Part shown: one piece after another, positions 1 to 5,878 of the stretch
Layout of the letters: each line of letters opens with the position of its first letter
How positions within the stretch are numbered: position 1 is the first letter of the stretch
Source of the DNA: CATZDY01 sp045599035
Lineage (GTDB): Bacteria; Bacillota; Desulfotomaculia; Desulfotomaculales; Desulfocucumaceae
Direction of reading: 5' to 3'
DNA: 5,998 nucleotides
Assembly (NCBI GenBank): GCA_045599035.1
Contig: JAZRVI010000034.1
Location: 1-5,998, forward strand
The notes under the pieces: generated by a model
Database searches by the model: none
The model's input: the letters and a program-made list of their open reading frames with translations, nothing else
Told to the model about the DNA's origin: nothing
Position numbers and translations under genes: made by a program

Positions 1-140
<140 letters not shown>

Positions 141-242
141 ATTTATATGAAGATTTCTCTTCTTTAGCTCATTCTTTTACTAGCTTTGCTTTCTTCAAGC
201 GTTTTCTCTTGACGAGAGTAATTTCATGTTTCCTTACTTCTT

Positions 243-262
243 CTGTTTAGTTTTCAAGGACC
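243..262 (-). promoter_or_regulatory. boxA-like antitermination element in rRNA leader
   Basis: The minus strand reads GGTCCTTGAAAACTAAACAG, which closely resembles the CTTTGAAAACTGAACA-type motif found in Firmicutes rRNA leaders and spacers. In known systems boxA RNA binds NusB-NusE (S10) and makes rRNA transcription resistant to termination. It sits shortly downstream of P2 and just after a small hairpin (266-282), which would place a boxB-like stem before boxA. The function is inferred from position and motif similarity. Confidence 0.6.
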
Positions 263-291
263 TTCTCGGCTTTCTCCGCCGAACATTTAAT

Positions 292-320
292 ATCTTATCA
301 CATCTATTTTCCCTTGTCAA
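292..320 (-). promoter_or_regulatory. rRNA promoter P2
   Basis: On the minus strand a consensus -35 TTGACA (315-320) and -10 TAAGAT (292-297) are separated by exactly 17 bases, giving a predicted start at about 285. It lies 110 bp downstream of P1 and about 150 bp upstream of the 16S 5' end. The perfect -35 makes it probably the stronger core promoter of the pair. Confidence 0.85.
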
Positions 321-401
321 CTCTTTTTCTGCGATTTTTTATTTTCTTTTTAATCTCCCGATTACCCAAAATAAAAATCCGCTTACAAAAGTGACTCGTT
401 T

Positions 402-430
402 AGTGTAGCATCTTTTTAGAGTTTTGACAA
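402..430 (-). promoter_or_regulatory. rRNA promoter P1
   Basis: On the minus strand, -35 TTGTCA (425-430) and -10 TACACT (402-407) are separated by exactly 17 bases. The bases just before the -10 are TGC, an extended -10 (TGn). Upstream of the -35, 431-460 is very A/T-rich with A-tracts, like an UP element. Transcription would begin at about 395 and run toward the 16S gene. It is the upstream member of a tandem pair, the usual arrangement for Bacillus and clostridial rRNA operons. Confidence 0.8.
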
Positions 431-460
431 GCCTTTTTTTTAAATTTTAGCAAAATTTTT

Positions 461-508
461 TGTTGGTTTATCAATAATGCGTTACAAAATCATTGAGAAA
501 GAACCTGG
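461..508 (+). repeat. Copy A of a ~48-bp repeat (transposon end)
   Basis: The sequence starts TGTTGGTTTATCAAT, has TTACAAAATCATTGA in the middle, and matches the reverse complement of 3073-3120 at about 37 of 48 positions without gaps. It covers the stop codon and 3' flank of the decayed transposase, so it is probably the terminal part of that element. The RNA hairpin is degenerate here: TCAATGAT pairs with ATTATTGA through one G-U, and the outer GGTT/AACC is interrupted. Confidence 0.7.
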
Positions 509-870
509 TTAGTGGTAAGGTAATTATTTAAGTATTTTCTGATGTGTACAGCCACTTGTTTTTTTAAATCCTCAAAAGAATAAAATTTGTGGGAAGCAAA
601 GACAACAAGACCTGCATTGGGGTTTCTCTTACCCATATTCCTGATGAAACTGAGTTCTTCAAACTGACTTCTTCCGGCGTATGCTGACTGGCATGGCTGT
701 GCGGTCTGCGGGAACGATCTTTCAAAGAATCCCAGGTTCCGTCATAACGCCGTTTCCAACGGTAAACATATTGACGATTGACTTTGTATTTGATTGCCGC
801 CTGTATTACACCATGTTTTTCAGCATAATAAAAACTTGCGAAATTGCATATCCTGTGTTACTTTATTCAT
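490..870 (-). pseudogene. Decayed DDE transposase (IS3/IS481-like), frameshifted and internally deleted
   Basis: Reading leftward from an ATG at 870, the peptide begins MNKVTQDMQF, then shifts frame within about 15 codons. The new frame gives AEKHGVIQAAIKYKVNRQYV and YRWKRRYDG, a helix-turn-helix of the kind that starts IS3/IS481-type transposases, then DRSRRPHSHASQHTPEE. A second frameshift follows at a 14-bp tandem duplication (647-674). The third segment reads FIRNMGKRNPNAGLVVF and passes directly into SHKFYSFEDLKKQVAVHIRK, ending with TGA at 490-492. From memory of this family, the NPNAGLVVF block lies before the catalytic DDE domain and the FYSFED block lies near the C-terminus, so the catalytic core (well over 100 residues) seems to be deleted. 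The gene therefore cannot make an active enzyme. It lies between the yaaL-like gene and the rRNA promoters. The exact IS family is my inference. Confidence 0.8.
647..674. repeat. 14-bp tandem duplication inside the transposase remnant
   Basis: 647-660 (AAACTGAGTTCTTC) and 661-674 (AAACTGACTTCTTC) are adjacent direct copies that differ at one base. Because 14 is not a multiple of three, the extra copy shifts the reading frame. Removing one copy joins the HTPEE segment to the FIRNMGKRNPNAG segment in one frame. Confidence 0.9.
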
Positions 871-1043
871 AATGGATGGGCAGTCTCCCTGCTTTTTGTG
901 TCGTTAACAAGAACAAGACTGTAACACAGGTTTTCCCATTCGTCATCTTTTTTTGTAAATTTCCGGGCGGCAGTCTCCTGATTACCATACTGCATAGCCT
1001 CAAGCAAAACAGATCTGCTGTCGTTACTGTGTGATAAATCCAT
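867..1043 (-). other. Doubtful short reading frame with HTH-like segment, probably transposon debris
   Basis: A 58-residue frame runs from an ATG at 1043 to a TGA at 867-869; that stop overlaps the ATG of the transposase remnant (ATGA). It contains LLEAMQYGNQETAARKF, reminiscent of the first two helices of a transposase helix-turn-helix, and then loses any recognisable pattern. There is no clear Shine-Dalgarno sequence before the ATG. The frame remains open upstream to a TTG at 1115, but that part runs through the hairpin at 1080-1117. I do not recognise it as a known protein. It may be the N-terminal scrap of a second insertion sequence, or chance. Apart from this and the hairpin I see nothing else in 871-1130. 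Confidence 0.3.
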
Positions 1044-1079
1044 GTAACACATCCATAGATTGTTGGCTGAAAAGGCTGG

Positions 1080-1117
1080 CTTTGGCGGCTCTCCCCTCTG
1101 GAGGAGAGCCGCCAAAG
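1080..1117. terminator. Strong GC-rich hairpin downstream of yaaL-like gene
   Basis: A perfect 15-bp inverted repeat, CTTTGGCGGCTCTCC (1080-1094) and GGAGAGCCGCCAAAG (1103-1117), flanks an 8-base loop. It starts 13 bases past the TAG of the minus-strand yaaL-like gene, the right place for a transcription terminator. There is no good T-run after it on either strand (the minus strand has only a CCTTTTC about 5 bases on), so termination would be non-canonical. It is much more GC-rich than its surroundings and could instead be a mobile or repeat palindrome. Confidence 0.5.
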
Positions 1118-1130
1118 AAGCATTTTAGCC

Positions 1131-1394
1131 CTATAAAAGCTTTTCCTCTGACCAGGATCTAAGTCCGCTTTGCCGAGCCTTGTCCAACCATAACATATAG
1201 CTGCGTTCAGCGGTTTTTAGCTTAAAAATCCAATAATCATTGTCGGCAGTTTCGCACTGGTGAAAGCCCAACCAGGCTTCCTGCCATTCCTTCTTTCTCA
1301 GCTCGATTTGTTCCAAAAGCCAGTTGGTTTCCAAGAAAACCGGCTTGGCCTCCAGCCCAAAAAGCTTTTTCAGTAAGTTGATAAATCTTACCAT
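1131..1394 (-). CDS. DUF2508 / YaaL-like small protein
   Basis: An 87-residue protein of unknown biochemical role. After a short basic N-terminus (MVRFINLLKKLFG), residues about 24-75 match the DUF2508 pattern as I remember it: an amphipathic helix LLEQIELRKKEWQEAWLGF, a short acidic turn (ETADNDYW), and a second helix with the (Y/F)xLKxAExxY spacing, here IFKLKTAERSYMLWLDKA. It is probably a soluble two-helix protein with no signal or membrane segment. The ATG at 1394 has only a weak GGGG about 7-10 bases upstream as ribosome site. It is divergent from cls across a 132-bp gap. In B. subtilis yaaL lies between recR and bofA just before rrnA 16S; here the gene also precedes a 16S gene in the same orientation, with transposon debris in place of bofA, and recR is not next to it. 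Family assignment is by pattern recognition only. Confidence 0.7.
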   Translation of the reverse strand: MVRFINLLKKLFGLEAKPVFLETNWLLEQIELRKKEWQEAWLGFHQCETADNDYWIFKLKTAERSYMLWLDKARQSGLRSWSEEKLL

Positions 1395-1485
1395 TTTAAG
1401 CCCCGGAATTAATTTATGCGATGATTTTAAGTAAAAGAAGTCGCCTTGGGAAAAAATCTAAGCTAGGAAGATTTAATTTTTGGTG

Positions 1486-1491
1486 TATAAT
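1486..1491 (+). promoter_or_regulatory. Candidate -10 element for cls
   Basis: A perfect TATAAT lies 36 bases before the chosen TTG start of cls. The -35 region 17 bases upstream (about 1463-1468) is a poor match, so either the promoter is weak or it needs an activator. A transcript from here would begin at about 1498, which excludes the in-frame TTG at 1491 as the start codon. Confidence 0.5.
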
Positions 1492-1512
1492 TGATAATGA
1501 GTTATTGTTTGC

Positions 1513-1529
1513 AGGGAGGGAAAAAGTTG
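1513..1529 (+). promoter_or_regulatory. Ribosome binding site deciding the cls TTG start
   Basis: AGGGAGGG at 1513-1520 is followed by the 6-base spacer AAAAAG and then TTG at 1527-1529. This is the only strong Shine-Dalgarno in the 5' region of the frame, so it favours a TTG start over the earlier TTG (1491) and the ATG (1497) in the same frame. Confidence 0.8.
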
Positions 1530-3059
1530 AAAAAGATTTTTAATCTGTTGATCAGCCGGGTTTTTGTGCTGTCTGCGGCTATTCTGCTTCAGGTTTTGCT
1601 GCTGGTTGTTGTTATCTGGAATTTCAGTAATTATTTTATTTATTTTTATACCTTTTGTGCCTGCTTAAGCCTTTTGGCTGTTCTGATAATTCTAAACAAC
1701 AACAGCAACCCGGCCTATAAGTTAGCCTGGATTATTCCGATTCTTCTGTTTCCAATCTTTGGCGGACTGTTTTTTTTGATTTTTTCCAAAAAAAAGGTGC
1801 ATCGGCAACGCCGCTATAAGTTTAATTTGGCTTACAGCAAGCTGATTTCCTTTTTTGACAGCTCAGCAGATTTGCTGGAGAAGCTGGCAAGCGTTGATTT
1901 GACGGCTGCCCGACAGGTGCGTTATTTGTGGGATAACTCGGTCTTTCCGCTTTGTCAAAACTGTTCGGCTCAATATTATTCCTTGGGAGATCATTTATTT
2001 CCTGCTTTGCTGGATGATTTAAAAAAAGCCCGGCATTATATTTTTCTGGAATTTTTTATTGTGGAAGAAGGGCTGTTCTGGGACAGCATTTTGGAGGTTT
2101 TAGTCCAGAAGGTTAAAGAAGGAGTTAAAGTTCGGGTTATTTATGATGATTTGGGTTCTATCTTAACTCTGCCGTTTCGCTATGAACGCAAATTGCGGGC
2201 TTTGGGCATTGAATGTCAGGTTTTTAATCCCCTGCTCCCCTTTGTTTCGCTGAAAATAAATTATCGGGATCACCGCAAAATTGCGGTAATTGACGGACAT
2301 ACTGCTTATACCGGCGGGATTAATTTAGCCGATGAATATATTAACGCTTATGTCAAATATGGGCATTGGAAGGACAGCGGAATCCGGGTGCAGGGCAGTG
2401 CAGCCTGGAGCTTTACTTTGATGTTTTTGTCCACTTGGGAGGATTTAAGCAAAATACCGGAGGATTATAAGCTTTTTTATCCTCAGGTCTGGCCGGAAAT
2501 AGAGCCGGACAGCGGTTATCTGCTGCCCTATGCCGATACCCCGGTTGATGAGGAACTGGTTTCGGAAACTGTTTATTTGAATGCTATTAACCGGGCGGAT
2601 AATTTTGTCTGGATTACCACTCCTTATTTAATTTTGGATAATGAAATGCTGACGGCTTTGGGCAATGCGGCCAAGAGCGGGGTTGATGTGCGGATTATAA
2701 CCCCTTATATTGCCGATAAATCCTATGTTCATGCCCTGACCCGCTCAAATTATAGCCGCCTGATTCAAAGTGGGGTTAAAATTTATGAATATACCCCTGG
2801 TTTTATTCATTCCAAGGTTTTTTTGGTTGATGATAAAATTGGCATTGTTGGAAGCATCAACCTGGACTATCGCAGTCTCTATCTGCATTTTGAATGTGCA
2901 GTCTGGATTTATCGGATGACTTGTTTGCAGGCCATCCGTCAGGATTTTGAACAAATTTTTGCTGTATGTCGGTCTATTTCCCTGCAAAGCTGTTTGGAGA
3001 TTCCCTTGTGGCGACGGGTTTATTATTCTCTGCTGCGGATCTTTGCTCCTTTGATGTAG
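1527..3059 (+). CDS. cls: Cardiolipin synthase (phospholipase D superfamily)
   Basis: It is predicted to join two phosphatidylglycerol molecules into cardiolipin plus glycerol at the cytoplasmic membrane. With a TTG start at 1527 the protein has 510 residues, normal for Firmicutes cardiolipin synthases. This start has the Shine-Dalgarno AGGGAGGG (1513-1520) six bases upstream; the frame is open back to a TTG at 1491, but that has no ribosome site and overlaps the TATAAT. Three hydrophobic stretches at residues about 12-33, 36-56 and 66-86 form the N-terminal membrane part (PLDc_N type), ending in a basic FSKKKVHRQRR. Both catalytic HKD motifs are complete: HRKIAVID (H249, K251, D256) followed by GGIN, and HSKVFLVD (H428, K430, D435) followed by GSINLD. 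Conserved HYIFLEFFIVEEG and IYDDLGS also fit the family. It stands alone, divergent from the yaaL-like gene and convergent with rsmG. Confidence 0.95.
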   Translation: MKKIFNLLISRVFVLSAAILLQVLLLVVVIWNFSNYFIYFYTFCACLSLLAVLIILNNNSNPAYKLAWIIPILLFPIFGGLFFLIFSKKKVHRQRRYKFNLAYSKLISFFDSSADLLEKLASVDLTAARQVRYLWDNSVFPLCQNCSAQYYSLGDHLFPALLDDLKKARHYIFLEFFIVEEGLFWDSILEVLVQKVKEGVKVRVIYDDLGSILTLPFRYERKLRALGIECQVFNPLLPFVSLKINYRDHRKIAVIDGHTAYTGGINLADEYINAYVKYGHWKDSGIRVQGSAAWSFTLMFLSTWEDLSKIPEDYKLFYPQVWPEIEPDSGYLLPYADTPVDEELVSETVYLNAINRADNFVWITTPYLILDNEMLTALGNAAKSGVDVRIITPYIADKSYVHALTRSNYSRLIQSGVKIYEYTPGFIHSKVFLVDDKIGIVGSINLDYRSLYLHFECAVWIYRMTCLQAIRQDFEQIFAVCRSISLQSCLEIPLWRRVYYSLLRIFAPLM

Positions 3060-3072
3060 CAAAAGACGGATG

Positions 3073-3120
3073 CCTGTTGGTTTTTCAATGATTTTGTAAT
3101 ATATCATTGAAAAACCAACA
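3073..3120 (-). repeat. Copy B of the ~48-bp repeat, inverted
   Basis: Read on the minus strand it begins TGTTGGTTTTTCAATGAT and carries TTACAAAATCATTGA in the middle, as does copy A at 461-508. This copy is a perfect palindrome, whereas copy A is degenerate. No transposase accompanies it here. Confidence 0.7.
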
Positions 3121-3125
3121 TTTTT
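3075..3125 (+). terminator. Perfect 18-bp palindromic terminator between cls and rsmG
   Basis: TGTTGGTTTTTCAATGAT (3075-3092) and its exact complement (3103-3120) flank a 10-base loop, and TTTTT follows at 3121-3125. It begins 15 bases after the cls stop, so on the plus strand it is a good Rho-independent terminator, though with an unusually A/T-rich stem. It also lies 28 bases past the rsmG stop, so the stem could serve the minus strand too, although the T-run there is poor (only TCTTTT about 10 bases on). The same sequence is found, diverged, at 461-508. Confidence 0.8.
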
Positions 3126-3148
3126 AAATTTTCAGCCGAATTGCCGCT

Positions 3149-3865
3149 TTACAGCGGTCTTTTGGCCGGAATCCCCGGCTTTCTCGGATACTTTTTAGGA
3201 GTAGGCTCAACTTTGCGAATCTTCAAAAGACAGCGGCTTTCTTTCCCTTCCGGCAAAGCAAATTCCAGACAACCTTCCAAGATTCCGCCCAGCTTTTGAT
3301 AGGCTTTAACTGCCCCTTCGCTTTCCTCCTGAGCCGCCGCTCCTTTTAAAGCCCAAAAGATCCCCCCCACCTTCAAGAGAGGCAGAGCATATTCCAACAA
3401 AACCGGCAGAGGAGCCAAAGCTCTGGCCACCGCCAGATCAAATTTTTCCCGATATAAGCTGTTTCGTCCCAAATCCTCCGCCCGTGCCTGCACTACTTCC
3501 ACCCGGCTTTGCAGTTTCAGCAATTCAGTTACCTGCTGCAAAAAGCCGGTTTTTTTGCCCACAGAATCAGCCAGCACCATCCGAAGCTGAGGACAGCAAA
3601 TTGCCAGGGGCAGGCCGGGAAAACCGGCTCCGCTCCCCAAATCAATCATTTTTTGTTCTTCTCGGGGCAAATATTTTTTTAAGACCAGACTGTCCAAAAA
3701 ATGCTTGCTGGCCGCCTCCTTTTCAGAGGTAATGGCAGTTAAATTATATTTCTGATTTTCTTCCTGCAAAAAGTTATAGTATTGCCGAAAAGCGGCTACC
3801 GCCGGTTCGGGCAGCTCCAGTTTAAGCTCTTCTGCTCCGGCCAGCAAATATTTTTCCAGCTCCAT
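3149..3865 (-). CDS. rsmG: 16S rRNA (guanine-N7) methyltransferase RsmG
   Basis: RsmG (formerly GidB) uses S-adenosylmethionine to make m7G at position 527 (E. coli numbering) of 16S rRNA, in the decoding-centre 530 loop; loss gives low-level streptomycin resistance in several bacteria. The 238 residues are full length for a Firmicutes member. Seen in order: the N-terminal helix region with YNLTAI (residues 40-45) and KHFLDSL (54-60), the SAM-binding glycine loop MIDLGSGAGFPGLPLAI (73-89), the acidic end of strand 2 at LAD (98-100) followed by KKTGFL, then FDLAVARALAPL (142-153), and a C-terminal basic tail TPKKYPRKPGIPAKRPL. The ATG at 3865 comes two bases after the mnmG stop, and its GGAGG (3873-3877, 7-base spacing) lies inside the end of mnmG, so translation is probably coupled. 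It converges on cls. Confidence 0.97.
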   Translation of the reverse strand: MELEKYLLAGAEELKLELPEPAVAAFRQYYNFLQEENQKYNLTAITSEKEAASKHFLDSLVLKKYLPREEQKMIDLGSGAGFPGLPLAICCPQLRMVLADSVGKKTGFLQQVTELLKLQSRVEVVQARAEDLGRNSLYREKFDLAVARALAPLPVLLEYALPLLKVGGIFWALKGAAAQEESEGAVKAYQKLGGILEGCLEFALPEGKESRCLLKIRKVEPTPKKYPRKPGIPAKRPL

Positions 3866-3867
3866 CC

Positions 3868-5760
3868 CTAATCCTCCGCTGCTCGTCTATATTGTTCCAA
3901 ATAAACCATCAAAACTGCCAAATCACTGGGATACACTCCGGAAATACGAGAAGCCTGCCCCAAAGAAGTCGGGCGAATCTGCTCCAATTGCTGGGCTGCT
4001 TCCAAAGAAATCCCTTTAATTTTGGCATAAACAATTTCCGGCGGAATCTTTTTGTTCTCCAGCCGATTGAATTTTTCCACTGCTTCCTGCTGTTTTTTAA
4101 TATAGCCTTCATATTTAACCGCAATTTCCGCCATTTCGGTTAAATCCTGATTTAGATCTTCCCTTGCTTCCAGACCCAGCTCCAATAAATCCGGATAAGT
4201 GATTTCCGGCCTTTTCAATAAAACGGCCATAGGTGTGCTTTGTTTGGGCGGAGCAGAATTTTTCTTTTGGAAAAGAGCTGCCGTATTTTCGTTAACCGGC
4301 ACCAGGGTTTTATGCAGCCGTTCCACTTCCGATTCAAACAGTTTTTTCCGCTCCCAATAGCCTTCCAATCGCTCCTGATTAACTGAACCCACCTTAAAGG
4401 CTTTTTCAGTCAGCCGCAATTCAGCATTATCATGCCGCAGCAAAAGCCGGTGTTCAGCTCTGGAGGTCATAATTCGATAAGGTTCATCCACACCTTTGGT
4501 TACCAGGTCATCCACCAAAACCCCAATATAAGCTTCCGAACGGCTCAAAATTAAGGGAGCTTCCCCTTTGGCATATTGAGCAGCATTAATTCCCGCCAAA
4601 GTTCCCTGAGCAGCAGCTTCTTCATAACCGGAGGTTCCGTTGATCTGCCCGGCCGAAAACAACCCCGGCAGCATTTTGGTTTCCAGAGAAAGCTTTAGCT
4701 GAGTGGGATCAAAGGCATCATATTCAATAGCATAGCCCATCCGCATAATCTCGGCCTTTTCCAATCCCGGCATAGTGCGGAGCATGGCAATCTGGACATC
4801 CTCCGGCAAGCTGGTACTCATGCCCTGCACATACATTTCATTGGTATTTAAGCCTTCCGGCTCAATAAAGACCTGATGAGCTGTTTTTTCATAAAAACGA
4901 ATTACTTTGGTTTCAATGGAAGGACAATAGCGAGGGCCAATGGCCTGAATTTTGCCGCTGAATAAAGGGGAACGATCCAGATTATCCCGGATAATTTTAT
5001 GGGTTTCTTCGTTGGTATAGGTCAGCCAGCAAAGCTGCTGTTCCTTAGACTTAATCCGGCTTCGATAGGAAAAATTCTGCCACTGAGGATCTCCGGCCTG
5101 AATTTCCATTTTGCTAAAATCCAAACTGCGGCGATCCACCCGACAGGGAGTCCCGGTTTTAAACCGCATCAGCCTAAAGCCCAAGTCGGCCAGATTTTCC
5201 GACAGTCTGACAGCATTGGGATTACCCTGAGGTCCGCCCGGATAGTCCACTTCTCCAATAATAATTTTGCCATTCAAATAAGTTCCGGTGGTCAAAACCA
5301 CCGCCCGAGAACGAAAAACCGCTCCCCCGGAGCCAACAATTCCGGCAATCCGGCCATTTTCCACCAACAGCCGTTCGGCCAAAACCTGCTTAACCTCCAA
5401 ATTAGGAGTATTTTCCAAAGTTTCCTTCATTGTAAGCTGATAAACCATTTTGTCGGTTTGAGCCCGCAAAGCTCGAACTGCCGGCCCTTTGGCTCGATTC
5501 AGCATTCGCATTTGAATGGCACAGCGGTCGGTATTAAAACCCATTTCTCCACCCAAAGCATCCAGCTCCCGAACCAAAAGCCCTTTGGCTGGGCCGCCTA
5601 CCGAAGGATTGCAGGGCATCAGACCAATATTGCCCAAATTCAAGGTTATGCACAAGGTTTTACAGCCCATGCGAGCCGCAATCAAAGCAGCTTCACAGCC
5701 GGCGTGTCCGGCTCCCACTACGATTACTTCATATTGACCGGCGTCATATTCAAACATCAT
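3868..5760 (-). CDS. mnmG: tRNA uridine-5-carboxymethylaminomethyl modification enzyme MnmG (GidA)
   Basis: MnmG works with MnmE to install the cmnm5 group on the wobble uridine (U34) of tRNAs reading NNA/NNG codons, using FAD, NADH and methylene-tetrahydrofolate. The 630 residues match the family's usual length. Visible features: FAD-binding Rossmann motif IVVGAGHAGCEAA (13-25), MPCNPSVGGPAKG (48-60) with the conserved Cys50, GidA signature GPRYCPSIETK (275-285) with Cys279, signature 2 GQINGTSGYEEAAAQG (371-386), SRAEHRLLLRHDNAELRL (433-450), and the C-terminal helical MnmE/tRNA-binding region. Two adjacent ATGs are possible: 5760 and 5757. AGGTGG (5765-5770) is 4 bases from the first and 7 from the second, so the second (629 residues) may be used. 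It is the first gene of an mnmG-rsmG pair. The usual upstream partner mnmE is not next to it; an IS200-like element is. Confidence 0.98.
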   Translation of the reverse strand: MMFEYDAGQYEVIVVGAGHAGCEAALIAARMGCKTLCITLNLGNIGLMPCNPSVGGPAKGLLVRELDALGGEMGFNTDRCAIQMRMLNRAKGPAVRALRAQTDKMVYQLTMKETLENTPNLEVKQVLAERLLVENGRIAGIVGSGGAVFRSRAVVLTTGTYLNGKIIIGEVDYPGGPQGNPNAVRLSENLADLGFRLMRFKTGTPCRVDRRSLDFSKMEIQAGDPQWQNFSYRSRIKSKEQQLCWLTYTNEETHKIIRDNLDRSPLFSGKIQAIGPRYCPSIETKVIRFYEKTAHQVFIEPEGLNTNEMYVQGMSTSLPEDVQIAMLRTMPGLEKAEIMRMGYAIEYDAFDPTQLKLSLETKMLPGLFSAGQINGTSGYEEAAAQGTLAGINAAQYAKGEAPLILSRSEAYIGVLVDDLVTKGVDEPYRIMTSRAEHRLLLRHDNAELRLTEKAFKVGSVNQERLEGYWERKKLFESEVERLHKTLVPVNENTAALFQKKNSAPPKQSTPMAVLLKRPEITYPDLLELGLEAREDLNQDLTEMAEIAVKYEGYIKKQQEAVEKFNRLENKKIPPEIVYAKIKGISLEAAQQLEQIRPTSLGQASRISGVYPSDLAVLMVYLEQYRRAAED

Positions 5761-5764
5761 CAGG

Positions 5765-5770
5765 CCACCT
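5765..5770 (-). promoter_or_regulatory. mnmG ribosome binding site
   Basis: AGGTGG on the minus strand precedes the double ATG by 4 and 7 bases. The second ATG has the more usual spacing. I could not find a convincing sigma-A promoter between here and the IS200-like gene. Confidence 0.7.
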
Positions 5771-5789
5771 TTAAGCTTTTTTTAATGTT

Positions 5790-5840
5790 GGTGCGAAGAA
5801 ACTCGGCTTTTTAAAGCCGAGATGAACGCACCTATTTTTT
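5790..5840 (+). terminator. Two-tier hairpin with T-run, possibly the IS200-type left-end terminator
   Basis: The outer arms GGTGCG (5790-5795) and CGCACC (5827-5832) enclose an inner stem CTCGGCTT/AAAGCCGAG (5802-5821), with a small asymmetric internal loop. On the plus strand it is followed by TATTTTTTT (5833-5841), the form of a Rho-independent terminator, but no plus-strand gene precedes it. In IS200 a hairpin near the left end is known to block outside transcription from entering tnpA, and this one sits about 45 bases before the tnpA start. On the minus strand it would be a stem in the mnmG leader. The choice between these is inference. Confidence 0.55.
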
Positions 5841-5878
5841 TGTTTGCACAAGGCATTAAAATATGATACACTTATTAC

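Larger units (their letters stand above)
141..401 (-). other. 16S rRNA operon leader
   Basis: This AT-rich stretch lies between the P1 promoter and the 16S 5' end and is transcribed leftward. It contains the second promoter, a small hairpin whose arms TCGGC and GCCGA lie at 266-282, and a boxA-like antitermination motif. The remainder is A/G-rich on the RNA strand with short weak stems, such as CTCT/AGAG around 203-216. RNase III processing stems formed with the 16S 3' flank are expected in rRNA leaders but cannot be tested because the 3' flank is outside the window. The reading frame at 226-408 on the plus strand lies wholly inside this leader and is not a gene. Confidence 0.8.

Noticed and set aside
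226..408. 60-codon plus-strand reading frame in the rRNA leader
   Set aside because: It overlaps P2 and the boxA-like motif in antisense, is phenylalanine-rich because of T-runs, and has no ribosome site.
461..508. Copy A as an intrinsic terminator ahead of the rRNA promoters
   Set aside because: The stem is interrupted, and on the minus strand it is followed by an A-run rather than a T-run, so it does not have terminator form in its present state.
681..872. 63-codon plus-strand reading frame
   Set aside because: It is antisense to the recognisable helix-turn-helix segment of the transposase remnant and looks like no known protein.
852..930. 10-bp inverted repeat CCTGTGTTAC (852-861) / GTAACACAGG (921-930)
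   Set aside because: It is short, has a 59-base gap, and part of it encodes the transposase N-terminus; it could be chance and is not at a plausible element boundary.
863..1123. 86-codon minus-strand reading frame
   Set aside because: It is an alternative frame of the same debris, starts inside the 15-bp hairpin, and shows no family pattern.
1491..1526. Upstream extension of cls to TTG 1491
   Set aside because: The extension overlaps the TATAAT element and has no ribosome site; the TTG at 1527 has a strong one at the right spacing.
2745..3107. 120-codon minus-strand frame over the 3' end of cls
   Set aside because: It is the shadow of the second HKD region of cls and starts inside the terminator palindrome.
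4999..5814. 271-codon plus-strand frame antisense to mnmG
   Set aside because: It is the complement-strand shadow of a strongly conserved mnmG; composition is rich in Q, N, H and S with no domain pattern, and there is no ribosome site.
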